The notes under the pieces are model-generated. The model did no database searches, was not told the origin of the DNA, and worked only from the letters and a program-made list of their open reading frames with translations. A stretch of DNA of 34,273 bases from an uncultured bacterium. GTDB taxonomy: Bacteria; Cyanobacteriota; Vampirovibrionia; Gastranaerophilales; Gastranaerophilaceae. This document shows, piece by piece, positions 26,401 to 32,292 of the stretch; the stretch's first letter is position 1; each line of letters begins with the position of its first letter. The stretch is taken from the NCBI GenBank assembly GCA_902796825.1, contig CADBQQ010000024.1:1-34273 (forward strand). The letters run 5' to 3'. Both the position numbers and the translations under genes were made by a program.

Positions 26401-27239
26401 TTGTCCTGTCTGATTTTTAATTTTGAATTTATATTAGATTTTAATTCATATTTTTGGTATGCCGTCACCGGATTTACAAACGGCACAGCAAATACAGCTT
26501 CAAGATCTTCTTCTTCTTTTGGTGCAGGTGTAAATTTTGGAAGAAACGTATTTATATCTAAATTAGCACTTATTTTTTTTGTATCATCACTTGAAAAATT
26601 TGCATCCGTTTTTAATTTCGCTTTTTTGCCGTTTAAATATGCAAGTTTTAATTCAGAACCGCTTAATGAGATGTTATGCCCTGTTTTAACATCATTTGCA
26701 ACAACGAGATAGTTATGTAATTTTATATTAGGTAATGTAATTTTTATTTTAGAAATGTCAAAAGAGTTTTTTGACGAACTTTGTATTTCATATTTTTCAG
26801 GATTTGCCAGTTTATCTTTTCTTCTGTTATTTACAAAATCTTCATAAGTTCTAACGGCCTTATACTGCTCGCTATCAATAATTTCAGCATTTACAAAAGG
26901 ATTTTCGACTTTGATTTTAGTTGCAAATACCTGATACCACAAAAGCGATGGTAAAAATATTTTCGCTTTTAATTCGTCAGATGAAAAAACAGTTGAATTA
27001 TCAGGATTTGTTATTTTAATTCCATCGGATTTTATACCTGCCTCAAGAAGCGGTGTAGTGAAAAGTTTTATATCAGTTAAATCAATATTTAACCCGCTGT
27101 TATCTTTTACAAGTTTTTGAACCTCCGGAACGTATTCATTCAAATTTATAACATTAGGCAGGACAAATAAAAATGCCAGATAAAAGCAAAGTATAAAGCC
27201 CGCAAATATATATCCCGTAATTAACAAAAATTTCTTCAT
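23466..27239 (-). CDS. Large AsmA-like envelope protein 2
   Basis: A 1257-residue protein beginning MKKFLLITGYIFAGFILC with one membrane helix, then an AsmA-type N-terminal domain (LVKDNSGLNIDLTDIKLFTTPLLEAGIKSDGIKI). It has a huge beta-rich body and a C-terminal AsmA module: LKSLKGFIDFNVVNGQLGPFGKIENFL, TFENGFVNISPVKSQGNVMSMFIIGKAGL, PLKMIKSFKWLAL. A Gln/Glu/Ala-rich charged tail (~1195-1257) ends it. It is the clear paralogue of AsmA1. An in-frame start 16 codons upstream is less likely because GAGG lies just before ATG 27239. It sits 72 bases after nadE with its own promoter and overlaps AsmA3. Confidence 0.85.
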   Translation of the reverse strand: MKKFLLITGYIFAGFILCFYLAFLFVLPNVINLNEYVPEVQKLVKDNSGLNIDLTDIKLFTTPLLEAGIKSDGIKITNPDNSTVFSSDELKAKIFLPSLLWYQVFATKIKVENPFVNAEIIDSEQYKAVRTYEDFVNNRRKDKLANPEKYEIQSSSKNSFDISKIKITLPNIKLHNYLVVANDVKTGHNISLSGSELKLAYLNGKKAKLKTDANFSSDDTKKISANLDINTFLPKFTPAPKEEEDLEAVFAVPFVNPVTAYQKYELKSNINSKLKIRQDKKSKKIKLYGFANIDNITLKISDLQLPESHFRLKSRKYYSEIDTNLFVTDKEYINILSKINYGRKPFLDLTMNSNQVYLDNILKIAQAYLDSVNIQNDIKNMTASGYLLADANIRTNYKSMVSEGKIFVKNGNITNSGKNILFDRINADLYLDGNELMIKNTSLSVNNRPLSISGRIDSDSIANLYIKGGKIPLTGLYNAFAPRDIKNKYSLNSGFLTVDTKINGKIDNLMAILKSNIENLDFRDRAGEFVITNKSMRLGFANYSGELHGRLNNTGFNAKFPKRHSVIKNEELKIDLDNDKITIHPSNVSFNKNSIINISGGITEAFSKMNAVFTANGKFSASDLGDVLLQTAVPYFDIKGFLPFRAKCFINGNKLKAIAQGASDPQNYITPVNMDDFRGKQTIAQFVIDKNKNTLKISNTGLFTRTLGKALSDNLAANTRGAKEIIKVRGIISNLNSQPFVSLIKIVFPNEMSGSVHILKKSRFTMGGNLHIFGKPENLKITGKIDLKKLSFPELLTTMDRVIIDMGSKQVTSRAHRINANGNDISIIAISDWDKIFNLDFNNVKIFSRYIDVNKILKVPQAGEKAFPGSAKEVRNDNGVRPDNPVKIKDGSLRLNKIVMDNLQINNTSSKLRMNKSTVYLDKLKTKPFGGEVFGDVSYHILDSKVRAKVSGQNFDIEKVLLDVMNMKDMLSGTANFIADIVFEGTDITNQLKSLKGFIDFNVVNGQLGPFGKIENFLMAENIRENAFFSSTIGSVITNLVTFDTSRYNSLFGHLTFENGFVNISPVKSQGNVMSMFIIGKAGLLDNSADMKVRIKLASAFSDKLGPLANINPINIVKKTPGLNIVAVKMFALFCEEVSEEEMSAIPELGEGKSDENATKIQIKLRGDTRKPLKMIKSFKWLALDSEIQSAKEFVDTLPTPEAGEENLSVEELVQLREQQAQEKAAIQAQNKAEAEAKRPLNRLKNAIKKDKNEISK

Positions 27240-27264
27240 ATAAACCTCATATATTTCTTGAAAA

Positions 27265-27293
27265 ATTATAAAATAAATACAAGGCAAAATGAA
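27265..27293 (-). promoter_or_regulatory. Promoter of the AsmA2-AsmA3 operon
   Basis: On the minus strand TTCATT (27293-27288), a 17-base spacer and a perfect TATAAT (27270-27265) give a leader of about 19 bases holding the GAGG site of ATG 27239. The -35 is weak (3 of 6). Confidence 0.5.
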
Positions 27294-27311
27294 TTTTTGA
27301 TTAAATAAATG

Positions 27312-29060
27312 TTACAAGTTATTATTTACTTGAATTTTATTTAAAATTTCTTCTTCGCTTAAACTTTTATATGTTATGCGGGAAGAAGTTATAGGCTGTT
27401 TGTAATTATACTTATTTAGAGAATTTGAATCTACAACTACAAATGGAGGTAAAATTGAGCCTTTATATAATGAAGTTGCCATTCTACGGTAAAATTTGTC
27501 TAACCATTCGATTTTCTGCTCTTTAGAAATTTGATTTTTTTTCTCATACAAAAACTCAGAGTTAAGCATCTGTTCATAACTCTCATTTTTATTCTCAATT
27601 CTCCAAATAACTTCGTCTAAAAATTCGTAAGGCATAAGAGCATCTTCTGCAATTAGCGGCTTGCCTGTTTTAGGATCAATTGCGAGTTCTGCGCCCGGCT
27701 TTTTAAGAATTACGCTTTCAGGAATAGCATTTTTAACTTCTCGATTTTTATTCAGCCAGCGGGCTAATGCAAAAAGCTTAGTCTTTGTTACATCTGCAAT
27801 TGGAGCGAACCCGCCTGACATGTCACCGTTAATTGTTGCATATCCCATATAAGCTTCGGATTTGTCTGATGTAGCAATAGTCAAGCATTTCCCGAATTCG
27901 TTACTTACTCCCCACAAAATTACTGCTCTTGAACGAGCTTGTATGTTATCATTGGTAAAAGATTGTTTGTAACGATTGCCCCATTTCTTTTCGATATTCT
28001 CAAATAAATTGCTAAAATTGCATGACGTTGTTTCTACGATTTCTTTTATCGGCATAACAGTAAAGTTAATACCCAAATTATGCGCTAACTTTTCAGCATC
28101 TGTTTTGCTCTCGTTACTTGTAATTTTTGACGGCATACTAATTCCCAAAACGTTTTCAGCCCCCAATGCATCCGCAAGTAACACCGCGCAAACAGTAGAA
28201 TCAAGACCGCCGGAAAGCCCTAAAACAGCTCGTTTAAAACCTGTTTTCCAAAAATAATCTTTAATCCCAAGAACTATAGTTTTATACGTACGTTCTAAAT
28301 CGTATTCATAATCCAATGAAAAATTCTGATGTTTGCATTCTTCTTGAATTGCAGAAATTGAAGGATAGATTTTTTTGAGGCTTTTTTCTATATTAACAAT
28401 TAAAAATTGCTCTTCAAATTCTTTCGCTCTTGCAAAAATTTCTCCGTTTTTATTAAATACAGTGCTTGCGCCGTCAAATACAATATTATCAATAGCTCCG
28501 ACTTGATTTACACATATTAGCGGACAAGAATTTTCTTTAGCCAAACTGCGATATTTTGAGTATTCTGCTTTTTGAATATTGCTTGCGATTAAGTATTTTG
28601 CTTCATTAACTGAAATTTCGAAATAATCTTTGTTTTTGCGTATTATTTTTTGAATTTTCCCGTTTGAAAGTATAGCAAAGGAGTGGTAAAAACTTTCTTT
28701 ATCTTGTTCTAAAAAACCTACGATTGCAGTTGTTTTTGTTGTAAGTTTTGAGATTTGTTCAAGCCATTTAAAATTTTCTTGCGCGATTGCAGGATAGCGT
28801 TTTGTGATATTTCCAATAGGATTTCCTATCAGCGTAAGCTCAGGAAAAATAACAAGCTCTATACCTATATTTTGAGCGTGTGTAATGTATTTAACGACAT
28901 TTGTTGCATTATATTCTATATCACCGACAATCGGATTTAATTGTGCAATTCCTACAGCACCTTTTTTATAAGGTTTTAGAAGTTCTTTTAGTTTGGTTTC
29001 TGCTTTTTCAGAAAAGTTGTCAGATAAATCATATATTTGTTCTATAACATTTTTGTTCAT
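27312..29060 (-). CDS. nadE: NAD+ synthase with a degenerate glutaminase domain
   Basis: A 582-residue protein with the two-domain layout of glutamine-dependent NadE: an N-terminal nitrilase-like domain (~35-245) and a C-terminal NAD synthetase domain with the ATP-binding SGGLDST (283-289). The synthetase amidates nicotinic acid adenine dinucleotide to NAD+. The nitrilase domain keeps the Glu of the triad (FPEL, E74) and the VNQVG...NIVFDGAS end. However, the ~30-40 residues that normally carry the ICEDxW cysteine nucleophile are absent: RKNKDYFEIS (141-150) runs straight into AKYLIASNIQKAEYSKYRSLAKE. The only cysteines nearby are C179 and C183, which are misplaced. Ammonia-dependent synthesis is inferred. 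The start is fixed by a promoter six bases upstream. Confidence 0.9.
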   Translation of the reverse strand: MNKNVIEQIYDLSDNFSEKAETKLKELLKPYKKGAVGIAQLNPIVGDIEYNATNVVKYITHAQNIGIELVIFPELTLIGNPIGNITKRYPAIAQENFKWLEQISKLTTKTTAIVGFLEQDKESFYHSFAILSNGKIQKIIRKNKDYFEISVNEAKYLIASNIQKAEYSKYRSLAKENSCPLICVNQVGAIDNIVFDGASTVFNKNGEIFARAKEFEEQFLIVNIEKSLKKIYPSISAIQEECKHQNFSLDYEYDLERTYKTIVLGIKDYFWKTGFKRAVLGLSGGLDSTVCAVLLADALGAENVLGISMPSKITSNESKTDAEKLAHNLGINFTVMPIKEIVETTSCNFSNLFENIEKKWGNRYKQSFTNDNIQARSRAVILWGVSNEFGKCLTIATSDKSEAYMGYATINGDMSGGFAPIADVTKTKLFALARWLNKNREVKNAIPESVILKKPGAELAIDPKTGKPLIAEDALMPYEFLDEVIWRIENKNESYEQMLNSEFLYEKKNQISKEQKIEWLDKFYRRMATSLYKGSILPPFVVVDSNSLNKYNYKQPITSSRITYKSLSEEEILNKIQVNNNL

Positions 29061-29066
29061 ATTTTT

Positions 29067-29095
29067 ATTATATGAAAAAAATATTTTTGTGTTAA
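29067..29095 (-). promoter_or_regulatory. Promoter giving a leaderless nadE mRNA
   Basis: TTAACA (29095-29090), a 17-base spacer and a perfect TATAAT (29072-29067) lie six bases before ATG 29060, so the expected first transcribed base is the A of ATG. It is the best-formed of the leaderless promoters here. Confidence 0.75.
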
Positions 29096-29110
29096 TATGA
29101 ATTTATACAA

Positions 29111-29185
29111 AGCGGTATCGTCTAGTGGTTAGGACGGGAGATTCTCATTCTCCAAACAGGGGTTCAATTCCCCTTACCGCCGCCA
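29111..29185 (+). tRNA. tRNA-Glu (anticodon CTC)
   Basis: 75 bases. The D arm is GTCTAGTGGTTAGGAC, the anticodon stem-loop is GGAGA-TTCTCAT-TCTCC (anticodon CTC, codon GAG), and the T arm is AGGGG-TTCAATT-CCCCT. The CCA is encoded at 29183-29185. The acceptor AGCGGTA/TACCGCC pairs at positions 2-7, but the first pair is A1 against C72, where tRNA-Glu normally has G1-C72. The 5' end at 29111 is fixed by the standard 7-base acceptor count. Confidence 0.93.
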
Positions 29186-29219
29186 ATAAAAAAGACACGC
29201 TTGTCGTGTCTTTTTTATT
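29186..29219 (+). terminator. Terminator after tRNA-Glu
   Basis: The stem AAAAAAGACACG/CGTGTCTTTTTT has a 5-base loop and starts just after the CCA. Confidence 0.88.
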
Positions 29220-29582
29220 GGCATGACTTGTAATGTGGAGTTGAAAGAACCCCTACAAGGCGTTAGCCTTGTCTAAAGGGTTCAGCGCAAGCCGAGCAGA
29301 GGCTGGAGCAGTTTTGTTTGGAAGCGATGAAATCGCTGAAAACAAAATGCGTAATGCCGTTTAATGCGAGGCGCAGCAAGACAATTCCCCTTATTGCTAC
29401 ATTTTGTTTTGCTCGGCAGAGTCCTTACCGTCGCTATTTATACTAAGTTGGGGCTTATACCTCAATATTTTATTCTTTTGTCTGGTTGAAAGCCTAAAAA
29501 TCTATATCTAATATTTCAAAATAATAAATAATACTTTACTTTTTTATGTTATTATCAAAAATAAATTATAAAGGAAAATATC
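29220..29582. other. Non-coding stretch with strong stem-loops and partial tRNA-Glu copies
   Basis: About 360 bases without a gene. Hairpins: GAACCC/GGGTTC (29247-29283) enclosing ACAAGGC-GTTA-GCCTTGT, and TTTTGTTT/AAACAAAA (29312-29347) enclosing AGCGAT/ATCGCT. Long-range pairs: GCCGAGCA (29291-29298) with TGCTCGGC (29410-29417), and AAAACAAAATG (29339-29349) with CATTTTGTTTT (29400-29410). A 12-base piece of the tRNA-Glu 3' end, CAATTCCCCTTA, recurs at 29382-29393, and CCTTACCG recurs at 29423-29430. The last ~130 bases are plain AT-rich DNA, with AAAGGAAA at 29570-29577 leading into the TetR remnant. Confidence 0.55.
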
Positions 29583-29990
29583 TTGATAGAACGATTATCG
29601 ACAAAAGATTTATTATCACAATCACTTAAAGAATTAGCTAATAAAAAGTCCATTGATAAAATTACCGTATAAGAGATTACGAATAACTGTGGTTTTTCTG
29701 TAAGGACCTTTTATAACAATTTTCAAAATGTTCCCGAACTTATTTTGTGGAGTTATCAGGAAAAATTAAAAAAAGTTTTTTTGAAAGACAATATGGATTT
29801 ATCTTGGAATGAGTTAATTTTTCAAGGAATTATGATAATCGTAAATGATTATGAATATTACAAAAATGCTTTTCACACATTTGATTATAAATCTGTTCAG
29901 CTTGCCAATTTATTAGATTATGCTGAGAATACCGTTGTTGATTTTATCAAATTAAACTTGCAGAATTGGGGCTTGATGAAAAAGGGGTAG
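29583..29990 (+). pseudogene. TetR-family regulator remnant with in-frame stop
   Basis: Reading from TTG 29583 (AAAGGAAA upstream), the frame gives LIERLSTKDLLSQSLKELANKKSIDKITV, then TAA at 29670-29672, and then EITNNCGFSVRTFYNNFQNVPELILW in the same frame. This is a textbook TetR N-terminal HTH (ITVKxIxxxCGxSxRTFYxxF) with the expected Lys/Gln codon turned into a stop. The remaining 80 residues are a helical TetR-like C-terminal part that stops at 29990, shorter than the usual ~190 residues. One AAA or CAA to TAA change explains the stop. A short product restarting downstream would lack the DNA-binding domain. No other gene here reads through TAA, so stop-codon reassignment is not supported. 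Confidence 0.8.
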
Positions 29991-30214
29991 CTCAGGTTAG
30001 AGAGTTTGCACTTCAAGAAAAACACCACGGCGAAGTTACTCAAGCTATTATTGATAAGTATGCTACAGAGGATGATAAAACAGTTTCAGAACCTAAAAAA
30101 GTTTATGTTTGTTCTGTTTGCGGGTTTGAATACGAAGGGGAATTAGATAATGAACCTGATGATTATATTTGTCCTATCTGCGGGTGCAAAAAAGGGGTGT
30201 TTAATTTGAAATAA
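29966..30214 (+). pseudogene. Rubredoxin-like domain fragment
   Basis: The frame is open upstream to about 29945 (reads [28 protein letters not shown]) and overlaps the end of the TetR remnant in another frame. The C-terminal half has a rubredoxin-type iron site, [10 protein letters not shown], then [11 protein letters not shown] 16 residues after the first pair. That spacing is closer to rubrerythrin-type than classical rubredoxin domains. The helical upstream part is probably the tail of a larger redox enzyme whose N-terminal portion was deleted; I cannot name it. No convincing start or ribosome-binding site precedes it, so I treat it as a truncated gene rather than an intact 82-residue protein. 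Confidence 0.55.
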
Positions 30215-30228
30215 AAGGAGGGAAAAGT

Positions 30229-30592
30229 ATGATAAAAGTAATACCATTAAAATATTATGACGGTGGGTTTATGACACAGGCTTTTGCCTTTGGTGGAACT
30301 CGTAGATAGTTTGGTTATGATAAAAGCAGTCGGGCATACAAAAGGTAATTCGATTTCTATTTTGGAAGATAAAGAAAATAACTTATATTATATGTTTCAA
30401 GGCGATGTAACATATTGTGACGCAGCGCTTTATTCAAATGAACTTTCTGTTGTTTTTGAAGATAAAGAAAGAGCAAGAGAAACACTAAATAGGGTTCGTG
30501 ATTTTATCAAAGAAAACAAGACTATTTATTGTTCAACCCATTGTCCTGAGGGATACTTGAATGTCGAACAACATAAGATAATAAAATTGTAA
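30229..30592 (+). pseudogene. Metallo-beta-lactamase-fold hydrolase remnant
   Basis: ATG 30229, with AAAAGGAGGG upstream, encodes MIKVIPLKYYDGGFMTQAF plus a few residues and then stops at TAG 30307-30309. The frame shifted by one from about 30284 continues with SLVMIKAVGHTKGNSISILEDK, MFQGDVTYCDAALYS and STHCPEGYLN. These are the GHTxGS-like loop, the metal-bridging Asp and the C-terminal part of an MBL-fold (lactonase-like) hydrolase. The central ~100 residues with the HxHxDH metal motif are missing. Internal deletion plus frame loss means it is not a working enzyme. It ends before a strong terminator. Confidence 0.75.
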
Positions 30593-30610
30593 AATACTAT
30601 AGTGTACAAA

Positions 30611-30652
30611 AAGATATAGCTGAACTCCTTTGTTTAGGAACTTCAGCTATAT
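30611..30652. terminator. Bidirectional terminator after the decayed island
   Basis: A 17-base arm, AAGATATAGCTGAACTC, pairs almost perfectly with GGAACTTCAGCTATATTTT across a short loop. A/T runs on both sides serve the MBL remnant (+) and the M48-like gene (-). Confidence 0.8.
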
Positions 30653-30677
30653 TTTATGTTATATTAAAATAATAACT

Positions 30678-31472
30678 CTATTGCGCGTTCAATAGCCCGT
30701 AAACTGCATCCCAGCCGCTTATTCCGCCGCGAGTTTTGAATTTTGTTATACTGTTTGCAGTTTTCTTTTTAGCTTTTTTATATATTTTATTGTAGTTATT
30801 TGCCAATTTTTTATTATCTTTTCTGGTTTCAATAATATTGTCCGCATAAGCTAAGAATGTTCTGTATTCGTTGCAGCCGTAGCCTACTTTTAATTTTTCA
30901 GGGTACACATAACTTATATAATCATAAACGTTCAATGCTTTATCTGCGTTTGCAGGTCTGCCAATAATTGTATCCCAGTATGTACCTGTTTGTTTTGTCA
31001 AAACGACAATTAAAGCAAGAGGGTTGTAGCCTGCCGTTACCATTAAATTTACTGCTACCAAATCAGCTTCTTTGTCTTCTTTTGTTGTTTTATAATTTGA
31101 AGCAAAAGTTTCAACTGCGGTAGGGGTAGTTATATCGGTGTTTGAAGTTGTTTGCAATAAAGATATAACTTTGTTTTTTGAAGCGTGTCCGCAAATAATG
31201 TGTCCTATTTCAGAAGCTACAACAGAAGCAACTTCATTGTCATTTCCTGCAAAAGCAAGTTCTGCGCTTGATACATTTATAACTTTGTTTGAAACAAAAT
31301 TTGAATTATTCGGGGTATCAGAAACAACTATAAATTTAACGTTTGTTGCAGAAATACCGTTTTTTGTTAACAATTGTTGTCCGATTGCCGGAACTCTGCT
31401 TGCTGCATCATAAGCCATAGACGGCAGAGATATTGCAATTACTGCAAAAACAGATAATAAAATCTTTTTCAT
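30678..31472 (-). CDS. Secreted M48-like protein with altered zinc site
   Basis: A 264-residue protein with signal peptide MKKILLSVFAVIAISLPSMA (cleavage after A20). It shows an M48-type core: hydrophobic VASVVASEIGHIICGHASKN (82-100) and later KEADLVAVNLMVTAGYNPLAL (134-154), which match the zinc-helix and the Glu-x-x-Asp/AGY-x-P signature of M48 peptidases. The normal HExxH is S87-E88-I89-G90-H91, so the first zinc ligand is Ser (TCT, two changes from a His codon). The catalytic Glu, second His and EAD motif remain. It may be an inactive relative or bind metal differently. There is no transmembrane segment after the signal, and the tail is Lys-rich. AAAGGAGA supports the start. It is divergent from the SIMPL gene across 93 bases. 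Confidence 0.75.
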   Translation of the reverse strand: MKKILLSVFAVIAISLPSMAYDAASRVPAIGQQLLTKNGISATNVKFIVVSDTPNNSNFVSNKVINVSSAELAFAGNDNEVASVVASEIGHIICGHASKNKVISLLQTTSNTDITTPTAVETFASNYKTTKEDKEADLVAVNLMVTAGYNPLALIVVLTKQTGTYWDTIIGRPANADKALNVYDYISYVYPEKLKVGYGCNEYRTFLAYADNIIETRKDNKKLANNYNKIYKKAKKKTANSITKFKTRGGISGWDAVYGLLNAQ

Positions 31473-31565
31473 ATATTTTCTCCTTTTTTTATAATTTACA
31501 ATAAATATTATATATCAAAAAGAATATTTCGTGTTAGAATTCTATTATAAACAAAGGAGATTAAT

Positions 31566-32291
31566 ATGTGGAATAAAATTGAAAAATTTCAAATACTTTT
31601 ATTAGCGGTAATATTCACTATTGGCGGAATTTTGGCTACAGGCATGGTTGTAAATTCATTAGCTAATAATTCTGTGTCTGTTACGGGTTCATATTCTCAA
31701 AATGTAACTTCTGATAACGGGATGTTAGAAGTTGAGTTAAACGCGCGCAAGGCAAATAAATCCGCTGCGTATGAAACATTGAATAAACAAAGACCTGTAG
31801 TTATTGAATACTTGAATAAACAAGGATTTAAGCAGGAGGATATAGAAGTTAAATCTGCAAACGGTTATAATATTTACGAAGTAACTCCAAGCGGAGCTTC
31901 TACAAATAATATTGTGGCATTTAGTGCTTCTCAAAGAATTTCTGTTCGTTCGGCAGATGTGCAGAAAATTAAAAAGATTTCTACTGAAATCACTGATTTA
32001 ACTTCGCAAGGTATAGACTTAAATGTGTTTGAACCGGAATATTTTTATTCAAAATTGTCTGATTTGAAGGTAAAAATGCTTGAAGAAGCTGCAAAAGATG
32101 CTAAAAATAGAGCCTGCGCAATGCTTAAACCTACTCATAACCGCGTAGGTAAAATTAAATCCGTGAAAATGGGAGTATTTCAAGTTACACCTGTTGATTC
32201 TAACAGTGTTTCGGATTACGGAATAAATGATACTTCTTCTATTGAAAAGAAAGTTACATCGGTTGCAAACGTTACTTTCGGAATTAAATAG
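31566..32291 (+). CDS. SIMPL-domain (DUF541) protein
   Basis: A 241-residue protein with an N-terminal signal anchor (residues ~10-33, ILLLAVIFTIGGILATGMVV) followed by the SIMPL/BP26-like fold. SVSVTGSYSQNVTSDNGMLEVELNARKANKSAAYETLNKQRPVVIEYL is the typical opening, ending with a strand-rich VTSVANVTFGIK. Family members are periplasmic or surface proteins that form ring- or channel-like oligomers; the cellular role is poorly known. AAAGGAGA at 31553-31560 supports ATG 31566. The stop lies one base from the stop of the convergent phosphopantetheinyl transferase gene. Confidence 0.88.
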   Translation: MWNKIEKFQILLLAVIFTIGGILATGMVVNSLANNSVSVTGSYSQNVTSDNGMLEVELNARKANKSAAYETLNKQRPVVIEYLNKQGFKQEDIEVKSANGYNIYEVTPSGASTNNIVAFSASQRISVRSADVQKIKKISTEITDLTSQGIDLNVFEPEYFYSKLSDLKVKMLEEAAKDAKNRACAMLKPTHNRVGKIKSVKMGVFQVTPVDSNSVSDYGINDTSSIEKKVTSVANVTFGIK

Positions 32292-32292
32292 T

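Noticed and set aside
29670-29672. In-frame TAA in the TetR frame as possible stop-codon reassignment or recoding
   Set aside because: TAA ends many intact genes in this window (mnmG, nifU, the XRE gene), and no recoding signal is visible; a pseudogene is simpler.
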